DNA of 64,000 bases from JBHGAV01 sp041946685. GTDB taxonomy: Bacteria; Acidobacteriota; Terriglobia; Bryobacterales; Bryobacteraceae. Numbering within the stretch: the first letter of the stretch is position 1; every line of letters starts with the position of its first letter. Positions 45,305-54,092 of this stretch are shown here, piece by piece. The notes beneath the pieces were generated by a model. That model was not told the origin of the DNA and did not search any database. It saw only the letters and a program-made list of their open reading frames with translations. The stretch lies in assembly GCA_041946685.1 (NCBI GenBank), contig JBHGAV010000010.1, forward strand, positions 1 through 64,000, read 5' to 3'. A program made the position numbers and the translations under genes.

Positions 45305-47017
45305 TCAGCGGCCGTTGGGCTGGCGGTGGGTGGATGATCCCTTGCGGAGGCTCGCCCCTTCCTGGGCCGGACCCGAGGGCCGGCGGCGCAATGACAGGGT
45401 CTCCCAGTAGTCCGACCAGTTCCTCGCGATCACGAAGAATCCGAAGGAGATGGCCCCGAAAGCCACCAGGGCGACGAAGGCCATGGCAAGGTAGTGCAAC
45501 GGAAGGCTGGCGTGGTCCGGCTCGAAGAATAGGCGGGCGAATTCGCGTCCGAAGTTCATGCCGAAGAAGCCCGTCACCACAGCCCCGGCGCCGAGCAGCA
45601 GGCTCAGCACGGCCAGGCGGTTGACGGCCTCCGTGTTCCGGAATTGATAGAAGTTGTGGAGCGAGGCGTTTAGCTTCTCGATCTCTTCCTCGATCTGAAC
45701 CTTCATCGGTCCGATACGGTACTCCCGGCACTGCATGGTGAAGTGCTCGATCTCCTCGTCCTTGTTGGCCAGCTCGTCAAAGTGCCAGTAGTTGGAGAAG
45801 TGGAGGAAGTCGGCGCGCAGGTCGCTGGCCAGGCGGATGTTCTCCGTGGCAAAGCGGCTGTCCTCCTGGTCGAGGTAGAGCTGCTTGGACACGAGCGCCG
45901 TCCTTTCGGAAAAATCGAGCAGCGTGGCGCGGTAGAAGAGGGCCACCAAGGCCATCAGGTAGTAACGCGTGTTGAACATGCGGTGAATCAGGAAGCCCTC
46001 GCGGAGCGCATGTTCGTCGCAGTCGAATGTGCCGAACGCGGCGGTGAGGTTGCTGTAGCTGGTGAAGCCGTAATACGTCCCCAGGTGCGCCCAGCGGCGG
46101 TAAAGTTGCGCCTGCATCTGGGCCTGAGTGAATCCCGGCTCGTAGCGGTAACCCTCACCCATGCGGTCCACGTAAAGAAAGCGGCTGAGTAACACCTGGT
46201 ACTGCTCGGAGCGGATGTAATCCGCGGGAAGCCCCGCGGGGTCGAGCGCCACGTACGTGTAGACGATCATGCGCTCGTCGAGCACGGGCTCGTACTCCTC
46301 GCGCCGGTAGTCCGCGAAGTAGAGCAGGGACGTGATGGTGCAGGACAGAGGCGGAAGAACCCCGGTCATCTCCTCGTGCTCAAACCTCTCCTCCGCCAGC
46401 GGCAGTCGCTTTCCGCCGTGGTCGAGCGTGAGCGCCATGCGGGATGGGAAACGGCCCTCCCGGATTTGCCGGCCGCTGGAAGGATACACCTTCCGCATGG
46501 TCTCGTTGATCCACAGCGCATCTACCGTGCTGATACGGGTCGCTTCCACCCCGATCGAGAGGATGCCGATGCCGTTGGCGAACAGAAACAGGCGCAGGTC
46601 CGTCACCTCCACGTTCGCCCGCCTGCCCTTCAGGTCCTCGGCTTCAAACCAGACCTTGGACCCCTCGGGAATCGGGATCTGGTAGCAGCGCAGCAGCGAC
46701 TCGTGTTCGCCCGAGGCGCCAGATTCATCCGCCGTGTCGAAGAACACGCGGCGCACGATGGGGTGAAAGAACACCATGTCCTGGTAGGCGGGGGAATCGG
46801 CGTCGAAGCGCGCGTAAGCCGCGCGCCGCCACGGGCCGAGTGCGCCGGCCACGGACGGCCGCCCCTCCTCCCGGTGCGCCGCGAGCCACTCGTCCAGTCC
46901 GTCGATCCAGCGCCGGCCCGTCGCCCAGATGTCCCTGTGGTCCTCCAGCACGGTCTGTTTGTCGATGGAGAACGGAAAAAGAAAGTACGTGTGCAGGTGG
47001 AGGATGCCCGGCGCCAT
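45305..47017 (-). CDS. CorA-like membrane protein with large unique N-terminal domain
   Basis: 570 residues. The C-terminus is CorA-like: a coiled region (IEEEIEKLNASLHNFY) then two membrane helices with the diagnostic GMN motif (VVTGFFGMNFG, near residue 483) that forms the magnesium filter. The N-terminal roughly 370 residues have no similarity I recognise; normal CorA has a shorter domain. The ATG at 47017 is preferred over an upstream frame; TATAAT lies about 8-13 bases upstream on the minus strand, so the transcript may be nearly leaderless. Ion is likely Mg2+ or another divalent metal, but unproven. Confidence 0.7.
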   Translation of the reverse strand: MAPGILHLHTYFLFPFSIDKQTVLEDHRDIWATGRRWIDGLDEWLAAHREEGRPSVAGALGPWRRAAYARFDADSPAYQDMVFFHPIVRRVFFDTADESGASGEHESLLRCYQIPIPEGSKVWFEAEDLKGRRANVEVTDLRLFLFANGIGILSIGVEATRISTVDALWINETMRKVYPSSGRQIREGRFPSRMALTLDHGGKRLPLAEERFEHEEMTGVLPPLSCTITSLLYFADYRREEYEPVLDERMIVYTYVALDPAGLPADYIRSEQYQVLLSRFLYVDRMGEGYRYEPGFTQAQMQAQLYRRWAHLGTYYGFTSYSNLTAAFGTFDCDEHALREGFLIHRMFNTRYYLMALVALFYRATLLDFSERTALVSKQLYLDQEDSRFATENIRLASDLRADFLHFSNYWHFDELANKDEEIEHFTMQCREYRIGPMKVQIEEEIEKLNASLHNFYQFRNTEAVNRLAVLSLLLGAGAVVTGFFGMNFGREFARLFFEPDHASLPLHYLAMAFVALVAFGAISFGFFVIARNWSDYWETLSLRRRPSGPAQEGASLRKGSSTHRQPNGR

Positions 47018-47377
47018 TGCGGTGATTATAGCGGATCGCAGCCGTCTCGCAGCAGCAATCGCAGCGCGAGCGAGGAGGTCAGGCGCGCAGGATCGGCGAA
47101 CGCGAAATGGCTTCAACGCCTCGAAGCGACGAGAAGATGGAACGGGCTAATTGTTGCAGGGCAAAACTGGCCCGAAAAGCGTCGAGTTTCCCCACGTCGA
47201 TTGAGGAAGTTTTCGGCAGCCTCGTTTCGCGAACAAAATGAGTTTTAGACCTGAAAATACTCTGATATACTGTCTTTCCTTTTGTGTTGCGGGGCGACTT
47301 GGGGAGGGGAATACGTGCGCGCTTGAGCGCGCCGAACGCGAGTCAGGGAGCCGAGTCCAGAGGCAGGAGAGCAGCCG
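47018..47377. other. 360-base divergent intergenic region before the hydrogenase/Hdr genes
   Basis: It separates the CorA-like gene (minus) from hdrA1 (plus). It holds an 8-base palindrome TTCGCGAA (47226-47233), an A/T-richer stretch with a weak TATACT (47266-47271) and a GC hairpin GCGCGC-TTGA-GCGCGC (47317-47332) in the likely leader. AGGAG lies just before the ATG at 47378. I see no open frame worth calling and no RNA gene. Confidence 0.5.
47243..47271 (+). promoter_or_regulatory. Weak candidate promoter of hydrogenase/Hdr unit 1
   Basis: TTTTAG (47243-47248) and TATACT (47266-47271), 17 bases apart, about 106 bases before the hdrA1 ATG. Only the -10 looks good. The palindrome TTCGCGAA directly upstream could be an operator. 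Visual prediction only. Confidence 0.3.
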
Positions 47378-49420
47378 ATGAACCTTGAGGGGATTTCGGA
47401 GAAGGCGGGCAACAAGGAGGGGGGCAGCGCGCCGCGCGTTGGAGTTTTCGTCTGCCATTGCGGCGGCAACATCTCCGATGTAGTGGATGTGGAGCGCGTG
47501 GCGTCGGAAGCGGCCAAGCTGCCCGGCGTTGTTTGCACGATGACACACATGTTCTGCTGCTCGGATCCGGGTCAGGGCATGATCGAGCAGAAGATCCGTG
47601 AACTCGGACTGAACCGCGTCATCGTGGCGGCGTGCTCACCGAGCCTGCACGAAATGACGTTCCGGCGGACGGTCGCGCGTGCCGGATTGAACCAGTACCT
47701 GTTCGAGCATTCCAACATTCGTGAACAGGTGTCGTGGGTCATCGAGGATCGCGAATTGGCTACGCAGAAGGCCTTCAGGCTTGTCCGGGCGGCGGTGGCA
47801 AGGTCGACGCATCTGGTTCCCCTGGACAAGCGCAGGATCCCGATTCATCCCTCCGCTCTGGTGATCGGAGGAGGCGTCGCGGGACTGACGGCAGCCCGCG
47901 ACATGGCCGCGCGCGGGATCGAAGTGGTGTTGATCGAATCCGGACCCTTCCTCGGCGGGCGGATGGCGCAGCTTCACAGGATCTATCCGACGGGCCAGGT
48001 GGCGCGCGAGATACTCGACCCTCTGATCCGCGAGGTCACCTCGCACCCGAACGTTACGGTCCATACGAACGCCCAATTGGAAAGCGCGAGCGGGTTCATC
48101 GGCGACTTCAGGACGACGGTGCGGATCACTCCGCGCGGCGCGACCAGCGAGTGCACCGACCCGCAGGCCGTGATCGACGCCTGCCCCGAAGAGTCTCTGG
48201 ACCAGTTCAACCTCGGCCTTTCCAAACGCAAGGCGATCTACCTTCCCTATGAAGGGTGCTATCCCGCCATTCCGGCGATCGACTGGCGGACCTGCACCAA
48301 GTGCGGCGCCTGCGTGGAGGCTGCGGGAGGCAAGGGGATCGACCTGGACGAGCAGCCGTCCCGGGTCGAGATCCGCTCCGGCGCCATCGTGCTGGCCGTC
48401 GGCCTGAACACGTACCCGGTCCGCCACGGCGAGTACGGATTCGGGGAGTTTCCCGAGGTGATCACTCTCGCGCAGCTCAACCGGCTGCTCGATCCGACCG
48501 GTCCGACCAAGGGCAAGGTTGCCGTTAACGGCCGGCCGCTGCGGAGCGTGGGGTTCATGCACTGCGTCGGCAGCCTTCAGCGCAAAGGCATCCACAAGCC
48601 GATGCGCGACGGCAAGATCAATGAGTACTGCAGCCGGGTTTGCTGCACCACGACCATGCACACGGCCGCCGAATTGAAGCAGCAGCAGCCCGACCTCCAG
48701 GTCTACGACTTCCACGAGGACATTCGGACATACGGGCGGCGGCACGAGGGCTATTACGACAAAGTCTGCCAGCTCGGCGTGTCGTTCATCCGGTTTGACC
48801 CGCTGCGGCCGCCGCGCGTGGTGCGGGATCCGCAGGGCGAGTCCCCGCTGGTGGTGCGCACTTTTGACCGCCTGACATTCGGTGAGGAGATAGAAGTCCC
48901 GCTGGACCTGCTGGTGCTGGCGACGGGGCTGGTGGCCCGCGACATGAGCACACTCGTGGACCTGTACCGCTGCTCCGTGGGCGCGGACCGGTTTCTGATG
49001 GAGGTGCACCCGAAGCTGCGACCGGTGGAATTGGCGGCTTCGGGGCTGTTTTTGGCCGGCACGGTCCAGGGGCCGATGGACATTACCGAATCGACCGCTG
49101 CCGCCGCGGCGGCGGCGGCGAAGGCTTCGTCGCTCATCACCACCGGCGAGATCGAGCTGGATCCCTTCGTGGCCTACGTTCAGGAAGATGTCTGCAGCGG
49201 CTGCCGCGTCTGCTTGACCGTGTGCCCGTTTGCGGCCATTTCTCGGGACGAAGCCAAGGGCAAAGCCGTCGTCAACGAGGCTCTGTGCACGGGATGCGGA
49301 ACGTGCGTGGCAACGTGCCCGTCCAACGCCCTGCAGCAACTGGGATTCGAGGATGTGCAGGTGAAGTCGGAGCTGCTGGCCCTGCTGGAGCAACCCGGGG
49401 AGCCGGTGGCGGTGGGCTGA
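47378..49420 (+). CDS. hdrA: HdrA-like flavoprotein 1 (QmoB-like, degenerate mid domain)
   Basis: 680-residue FAD/iron-sulfur protein, first of unit 1. N-terminal Cys cluster region (C26, C28, C60/61, C86), FAD motif GGGVAG at 164-169, two C-terminal ferredoxin clusters C606/609/612/616 and C637/640/643/647. The inserted ferredoxin domain is damaged compared with its paralogue at 57450: the LDCAAC stretch is replaced by YPTGQV (about 203-208), the first cluster keeps only two cysteines (C259, C269), and the second set is C306/C309/C312 with alanines after it. That pattern, followed by a separate MvhD, resembles QmoB, which is an HdrA-MvhD fusion. AGGAG precedes the ATG. Confidence 0.9.
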   Translation: MNLEGISEKAGNKEGGSAPRVGVFVCHCGGNISDVVDVERVASEAAKLPGVVCTMTHMFCCSDPGQGMIEQKIRELGLNRVIVAACSPSLHEMTFRRTVARAGLNQYLFEHSNIREQVSWVIEDRELATQKAFRLVRAAVARSTHLVPLDKRRIPIHPSALVIGGGVAGLTAARDMAARGIEVVLIESGPFLGGRMAQLHRIYPTGQVAREILDPLIREVTSHPNVTVHTNAQLESASGFIGDFRTTVRITPRGATSECTDPQAVIDACPEESLDQFNLGLSKRKAIYLPYEGCYPAIPAIDWRTCTKCGACVEAAGGKGIDLDEQPSRVEIRSGAIVLAVGLNTYPVRHGEYGFGEFPEVITLAQLNRLLDPTGPTKGKVAVNGRPLRSVGFMHCVGSLQRKGIHKPMRDGKINEYCSRVCCTTTMHTAAELKQQQPDLQVYDFHEDIRTYGRRHEGYYDKVCQLGVSFIRFDPLRPPRVVRDPQGESPLVVRTFDRLTFGEEIEVPLDLLVLATGLVARDMSTLVDLYRCSVGADRFLMEVHPKLRPVELAASGLFLAGTVQGPMDITESTAAAAAAAAKASSLITTGEIELDPFVAYVQEDVCSGCRVCLTVCPFAAISRDEAKGKAVVNEALCTGCGTCVATCPSNALQQLGFEDVQVKSELLALLEQPGEPVAVG

Positions 49421-49430
49421 GAGGAGAACC

Positions 49431-49940
49431 ATGACGCAGATTGCGGCAGATCATGGAGAAGAGCGGGCGCAGGTCTGGCAGCCGCGTATCGTGGGCTTTC
49501 TGTGTTTCTGGTGCTCGTACACGGGCGCTGACAGCGCGGGCACGGCCCGCATGAAATACGCTCCGAACGTGGACATTATCAAGGTCATGTGTTCCGGACG
49601 GATTGACCCGGAGTTGATCACGATGGCGTTCGCGCGAGGGGCGGACGGAGTGATGGTGCTCGGCTGCCACATCGGCGACTGTCACTACGTGTCGGGCAAT
49701 CACAAGACGATGGTGCGCATGCCTCTGCTGAAGCGCCTGCTCGCCGATCTCGGCATCGAGCCGGAACGCTTCCGGCACGAATGGGTGAGCGCGGCCGAAG
49801 GCGAGAAGTTCAGCCGGCTGGTGACCGAGATGACCGAGCAGGTGCGAGCGCTGGGGCCGTTGAACTGGCCCCGGCTGATGCACCAGCGGGGCGTCGGCCA
49901 CGGACAGGATCTTCATCCGTGGGGCGGGGGGCACGCATGA
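49431..49940 (+). CDS. mvhD: MvhD-like iron-sulfur subunit 1
   Basis: 169 residues; carries electrons from the hydrogenase small subunit to HdrA. Conserved cysteines C25/C28 (CFWC), C54 (MCSGR), C79 and C84 (GCHIGDCHY) ligate a [2Fe-2S]-type cluster in the family. A tail of about 30 residues beyond the shorter paralogue at 59437 is rich in His and Gly. Follows hdrA1 by 10 bases; overlaps mvhG (ATGA). Confidence 0.92.
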   Translation: MTQIAADHGEERAQVWQPRIVGFLCFWCSYTGADSAGTARMKYAPNVDIIKVMCSGRIDPELITMAFARGADGVMVLGCHIGDCHYVSGNHKTMVRMPLLKRLLADLGIEPERFRHEWVSAAEGEKFSRLVTEMTEQVRALGPLNWPRLMHQRGVGHGQDLHPWGGGHA

Positions 49941-50905
49941 GCGCGAACGGCAAGCTGAAAGTGGGAATGTACTGGGCCTCCAGTTGCGGCGGCTGCGACA
50001 TTTCGCTGCTGGAGATCGGAACGCGGATTCTCGACCTCATCCAGATCGCCGACGTCGTTTTCTGGCCCTGCGCCGCGGATTTCAAGTATCAGGACGTGGC
50101 GAACTACCCCGATGGACACATCGACGTCTGCTTTTACAACGGCGGCGTGCGCAACAGCGAGCAGGAAGAGGTGGCGCGGCTGCTGCGCCGGAAGAGCAAG
50201 ACGCTGGTGGCCTACGGAGCTTGCGCCGGCGACGGTGGAATCCCGGCCCTGGCCAACTTCACGACGAAGGAGGCCATCTTCGCCGCCGCCTATCATGACA
50301 ACCCTTCGCTCGACAACCCGGGAGGGGTGGAGCCGCAACCGGAGTTCGACGCGGCCGTGGGCAAGCTCCATATTCCGCGCTTCTATCCGGCGGTGCTGCA
50401 ACTGAAGGACGTCGTGCCCGTGGACTACGTGCTGCCCGGGTGCCCGCCGCAGGCGGACCGGGTCTGGGAGTCCATCCAGGCGCTCGTTTCGGGAGCCGTG
50501 CCGGCCAGGAACGAGGCGGTCCGGGTCGGATGTGCGGACAAGACGGTCTGCGAGGAGTGCCCTCGGGAAAAGCGCCTGGTCAAGATCAAACAGTTCCGGC
50601 GCCATCACCAGTTCCGCCCCGAGCCGGGCTGGTGTCTGCTGGAGCAAGGGATTCTGTGCATGGGCCCGGCGACACGAAGCGGCTGCGGCGCGCTTTGTCT
50701 GAAGGCCGACATGCGTTGCGAGGGCTGCTACGGGGCGCCGGCGGCCGTGAGCGACCAGGGGGCCGCCATGGTGGGCGCCATCGGGTCCCTGCTGGATGCC
50801 GGGTCGGAAGACCGGGCGCGGGAACTGGTCGGGGAGATCGCCGATCCCTCGGGCAGCTTCTATCGCTTCACCATGTCGTCGAGCATGATGAAGGTCCGCC
50901 GTTAG
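49937..50905 (+). CDS. mvhG: [NiFe]-hydrogenase small subunit 1 (MvhG-like)
   Basis: 322-residue small subunit holding the electron-exit clusters. Proximal-cluster cysteines C17/C20 (SSCGGC), C96 (GACAGDGG) and C169 (PGCPP) are present. Later cysteine sets (CEECPREK; CLLEQGILCMG; SGCGALC; CEGCYG) supply two more clusters, as in methanogen MvhG. The ATG at 49937 overlaps the mvhD stop; earlier in-frame codons lie inside mvhD. No signal peptide, so the enzyme faces the cytoplasm. Confidence 0.93.
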   Translation: MSANGKLKVGMYWASSCGGCDISLLEIGTRILDLIQIADVVFWPCAADFKYQDVANYPDGHIDVCFYNGGVRNSEQEEVARLLRRKSKTLVAYGACAGDGGIPALANFTTKEAIFAAAYHDNPSLDNPGGVEPQPEFDAAVGKLHIPRFYPAVLQLKDVVPVDYVLPGCPPQADRVWESIQALVSGAVPARNEAVRVGCADKTVCEECPREKRLVKIKQFRRHHQFRPEPGWCLLEQGILCMGPATRSGCGALCLKADMRCEGCYGAPAAVSDQGAAMVGAIGSLLDAGSEDRARELVGEIADPSGSFYRFTMSSSMMKVRR

Positions 50906-50919
50906 AGGGGAAGGATGAG

Positions 50920-52434
50920 ATGAGCACCGTCACCACAGCGAACGGCCAGGGTTACCGGCGGATCAGCATCGACCCGGTGACCAGACTGGAAGGCCACGGC
51001 AAGATCGACATTTTCCTGGACCGGGAAGGAAACGTAGCCGACTGCTTCTTCCAGGTCCCCGAGTTGCGGGGATTCGAGAAGTTCTGCGAGGGCCGGCCGG
51101 TCGAGGAGCTGCCGAGGATCACCCCGCGCATCTGCGGAGTCTGCCCCGAGGCGCACATGATGGCCAGCGCCAAGGCCTGCGATGCGGTCTATGGAGCGGA
51201 ACTGCCGCTCACGGCGAAGCTGCTGCGCGAGTTGCAGTACAACATCTTCTATGTGACCGACCACGCCACCCACTTCTATGCGCTGGGCGGGCCGGATTTC
51301 GTCATGGGGCCGAAGAGCGACCCGGCCACGCGCAATCTGATCGGAGTCATCGGCAAAGTCGGGCTGGAGATCGCCGGGCAGGTGCTGAAGTGCCGCGCCT
51401 GGGGACACGAAGCGGCGGGCATCTTCGGCGGCAAGCCGGTGAACCCGGCCAACGCCATCCCCGGCGGCATGAGCAAGGGGCTGAACAAGGACGAGCGCCA
51501 GCGGGTGGAAGAGATCTGCCGCTTCATGGTCGAGTTCGGCAAGCTGACGCTGAAGATCCTGCACGACGTGGTTCTGGCGAACCGGGAGTACGTGGACCTC
51601 ATTTTGAACGGGCCTTACATGCACCGCACCTACTCGATGGGGCTCGTGGACGAGAAGAACCAGGTCAATTTCTATGACGGCATGGTGCGGGTCGTCGATC
51701 CCGAGGGCAAGGAGCTGTGCCGTTACGCGCCGCCCGACTACACCAAGCACATTGCCGAGCGGGTGGAGCCTTGGAGCTATCTCAAGTTCCCGTACCTGAA
51801 GGCCGTCGGCTGGAAAGGGTTCGTTGACGGAATGGAGTCGGGAGTGTACACGGCGACTCCACAATCCCGGCTCAATGCCGGCGATGGCATGAATAGCCCG
51901 CTGGCGCAGGAAGCCTACGAGGAGTACTTCGAGACCCTGACGGGCGACCGGAGCGGGCGAAAGCCCGTCCATCACAGGCTCGCCATCCATTGGGCACGCT
52001 GTGTCGAGTTGATGAACGCCGCCGAGCGGAGCCTGGAGCTGATCCAGCACCCCGAGATCACTCACCCGGAGAATTTCCGGGTGGTCTGCGACAAGACACC
52101 GCACGAGGGCGTGGGGATCGTCGAAGCGCCGCGGGGCACGCTCACGCACCATTACGTCACCGACGAGAACGGCATCGTCAGGAAGGCCAACCTGGTGGTC
52201 GGCACGACGAACAACCACGCGGCCATCTGCATGTCGATCAAGCAGGCCGCCGAGGGCCTGATACGCAAGGGCGTCGAGGTCACCGAAGGGGTGCTGAACA
52301 TGGTGGAAATGGCATTCCGGGGTTACGACCCCTGTTTTGGGTGCGCCACGCATAGTCTGCCTGGGCAGATGCCGCTGGTGGTGCGGGTCCGAGACTTCGA
52401 AGGACAGGTTTTGTCGGAGGCCAGGCGGGACTGA
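50920..52434 (+). CDS. mvhA: [NiFe]-hydrogenase large subunit 1 (MvhA-like)
   Basis: 504-residue catalytic subunit that splits or makes H2. All four nickel ligands are present: C72/C75 in RICGVCPEAH and C472/C475 in DPCFGCATH. TRLEGH near 22 supplies the conserved Glu. After His478 a 26-residue tail remains, as expected for a precursor cut by a maturation protease; such a gene is at 55246. The ATG at 50920 follows a GGGGAAGG site. Homology and gene order place it with group 3 (cytoplasmic, Mvh-type) hydrogenases. Confidence 0.94.
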   Translation: MSTVTTANGQGYRRISIDPVTRLEGHGKIDIFLDREGNVADCFFQVPELRGFEKFCEGRPVEELPRITPRICGVCPEAHMMASAKACDAVYGAELPLTAKLLRELQYNIFYVTDHATHFYALGGPDFVMGPKSDPATRNLIGVIGKVGLEIAGQVLKCRAWGHEAAGIFGGKPVNPANAIPGGMSKGLNKDERQRVEEICRFMVEFGKLTLKILHDVVLANREYVDLILNGPYMHRTYSMGLVDEKNQVNFYDGMVRVVDPEGKELCRYAPPDYTKHIAERVEPWSYLKFPYLKAVGWKGFVDGMESGVYTATPQSRLNAGDGMNSPLAQEAYEEYFETLTGDRSGRKPVHHRLAIHWARCVELMNAAERSLELIQHPEITHPENFRVVCDKTPHEGVGIVEAPRGTLTHHYVTDENGIVRKANLVVGTTNNHAAICMSIKQAAEGLIRKGVEVTEGVLNMVEMAFRGYDPCFGCATHSLPGQMPLVVRVRDFEGQVLSEARRD

Positions 52435-52449
52435 GGGAGAACGATCAGC

Positions 52450-53769
52450 ATGGCGAAGATCAAGGAACGCTACGACGGGCTGGTGGTGGGCGGCGGCATC
52501 GCCGGCATGCAGGCGGCGCTGGATCTGGCGGGCCAGGGATACGAAGTACTTCTGGTGGAGCGGGAGCCCTCGATCGGCGGCATCATGGTCGGCCTGAACA
52601 AAGTCTTTCCGACGCTGGATTGCAGCAGTTGTATCTGTACGCCGCGCATGGCCGAAACTGCGCACCACGAGCGCATCACCTTGCTCACCTACACGGAAGT
52701 GGATGAGGTCCGGCGGGAGGGAAACGGCTTTGAGGTGATGCTGACAAAGAAGCCCCGCTACGTTGTGGAAGAGGATTGCATCGGGTGCAGCAAGTGCGAG
52801 CTCGCCTGCCACGAGTGGGCCCCCCACGAGTTCGACTACGGCCTGGGCGCGCGGGCGGCCATCTACATTCCACACGGAAACGCCATCCCCCAGGTTCCGG
52901 TGCTCGACCCCGACTACTGCATCTTCGACGGCGCATGTGCCAGGGTCTGCCCCACCAACTGCATCGACTTCACCCAGGAGCCGCAGAAGCTCAAGGTGGA
53001 CGTGGGCGCCGTGATCATCGCCTCGGGACTCAAGACCACACCCATGGACGCCAAGAAGGAATACGGTGGCAACAAGTATCCGAACGTCATGAACCCCCTG
53101 GCCATGGAGCGGGTGCAGAGCTCGAATGGCCCTTACGGCCACGTGCTGCGGCCCTCGGACGGGAAGGTCCCCAATTCGGTCGCCTATGTTCAGTGCGCGG
53201 GCAGCCGCGACAAGTCCATAGGCGTGCCCTACTGCTCGCGCGTGTGCTGCATGTACGCGCTCAAGCAGGCGATCATGATCAAACATCAGCGTCACGAGAC
53301 CGAGGTCACCATCTATTACATGGATATTCGGGCTTTCGGCAAGGGCTATGAGCAGTTCTACCGCCGCGCGCTGGCCGAGGGTGTCCGCGTGGTGAAGGCC
53401 AAGGTAGCCAAGATCACCGAGGTCGGGGATCACGATCTGTCCCTCCGCGTGGAACTGAACGACGAAGGAGGACGGGTGGCCGACATCCGCCATGACCTTG
53501 TGGTGTTGAGCCAGGGGATCATTCCCGGCTGGCGTCCCGATGAGGGACTGGTGCCGGCGGGGCTGGACGACGACGGCTTCTTCAAGATCCGGGAGGTGAC
53601 GACCCGGCCGGCCAACAGCCCCCGGGACGGCATCTTCGTGGCGGGAGTGGCGACCGGCCCGAAGGACATTCCCGATGCGATCGTGGAGGCGGGCGCGGCG
53701 GCGATGGAGGCCGCCATGTACCTTCATCGCACCCAGCCGCGCAAGCCGGCGATGGCGTGTGCGGATTGA
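52450..53769 (+). CDS. Short HdrA-like flavoprotein 2 (QmoA-like)
   Basis: 439 residues: an HdrA core without the N-terminal cluster domain and without C-terminal ferredoxins. FAD motif GGGIAG at 14-19; TLDCSSCICTPRM (C58, C61) as in HdrA; inserted ferredoxin clusters C110/113/116/120 and C157/163/167/171, all complete. The size and layout match QmoA. In unit 1 it complements HdrA1, whose inserted clusters are damaged. Follows mvhA by 15 bases. Confidence 0.85.
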   Translation: MAKIKERYDGLVVGGGIAGMQAALDLAGQGYEVLLVEREPSIGGIMVGLNKVFPTLDCSSCICTPRMAETAHHERITLLTYTEVDEVRREGNGFEVMLTKKPRYVVEEDCIGCSKCELACHEWAPHEFDYGLGARAAIYIPHGNAIPQVPVLDPDYCIFDGACARVCPTNCIDFTQEPQKLKVDVGAVIIASGLKTTPMDAKKEYGGNKYPNVMNPLAMERVQSSNGPYGHVLRPSDGKVPNSVAYVQCAGSRDKSIGVPYCSRVCCMYALKQAIMIKHQRHETEVTIYYMDIRAFGKGYEQFYRRALAEGVRVVKAKVAKITEVGDHDLSLRVELNDEGGRVADIRHDLVVLSQGIIPGWRPDEGLVPAGLDDDGFFKIREVTTRPANSPRDGIFVAGVATGPKDIPDAIVEAGAAAMEAAMYLHRTQPRKPAMACAD

Positions 53770-53798
53770 GCGGGGAGTCGCGCGACAGGAGGCATCCC

Positions 53799-54092
53799 AT
53801 GGGAGACGCGAAACGCAACTGGCGGGAGGATCTGAAGGTGTTCCGTGAACGCCAGGGGGGAGTGAGCGAGGCGAAGAAGGCGCGGACCAAGGAGACCCGG
53901 GAAACGGTGAAGGCGATCGAGGGCGCGCTCAGGGGCGGTCCGCTGACTGTGCCGGAGATCTCCGCTGCGACCAAGATTCCCAGCCAGAAGGTCCTCTGGC
54001 ATCTAATGGCGATGAAAAAATACGGCAGGGTCGCCGAGGCGGGCCCGGCGGGCGAGTACTACCGCTACGAGCTTAAGGAGGCATCATCGTGA
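53799..54092 (+). CDS. Small winged-helix-like protein inside the hydrogenase operon
   Basis: 97 residues. A basic N-terminus (about 1-35) precedes a helix-turn-helix-like stretch LTVPEISAATKIPSQKVLWHLMAMKKYGRV (about 49-78) and a wing-like end with GEYYRYELKE. AGGAGG precedes the ATG at 53799. It overlaps the membrane gene start (GTGA), so it is translated with the structural genes. It may bind DNA and control the operon, or be an unusual subunit; I cannot decide. Confidence 0.6.
   Translation: MGDAKRNWREDLKVFRERQGGVSEAKKARTKETRETVKAIEGALRGGPLTVPEISAATKIPSQKVLWHLMAMKKYGRVAEAGPAGEYYRYELKEASS

Noticed and set aside
49093..49125. Run of alanine codons in hdrA1 as a repeat expansion
   Set aside because: Eight consecutive alanine codons fit the high-GC Ala-rich helix seen at the same place in HdrA3; no tandem repeat of larger unit.
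50902..53727. A 941-codon open frame on the minus strand opposite mvhA and hdrA2
   Set aside because: Same reason: the opposite strand carries intact hydrogenase and HdrA motifs, and the antisense product is rich in His/Arg/Val without domain structure.
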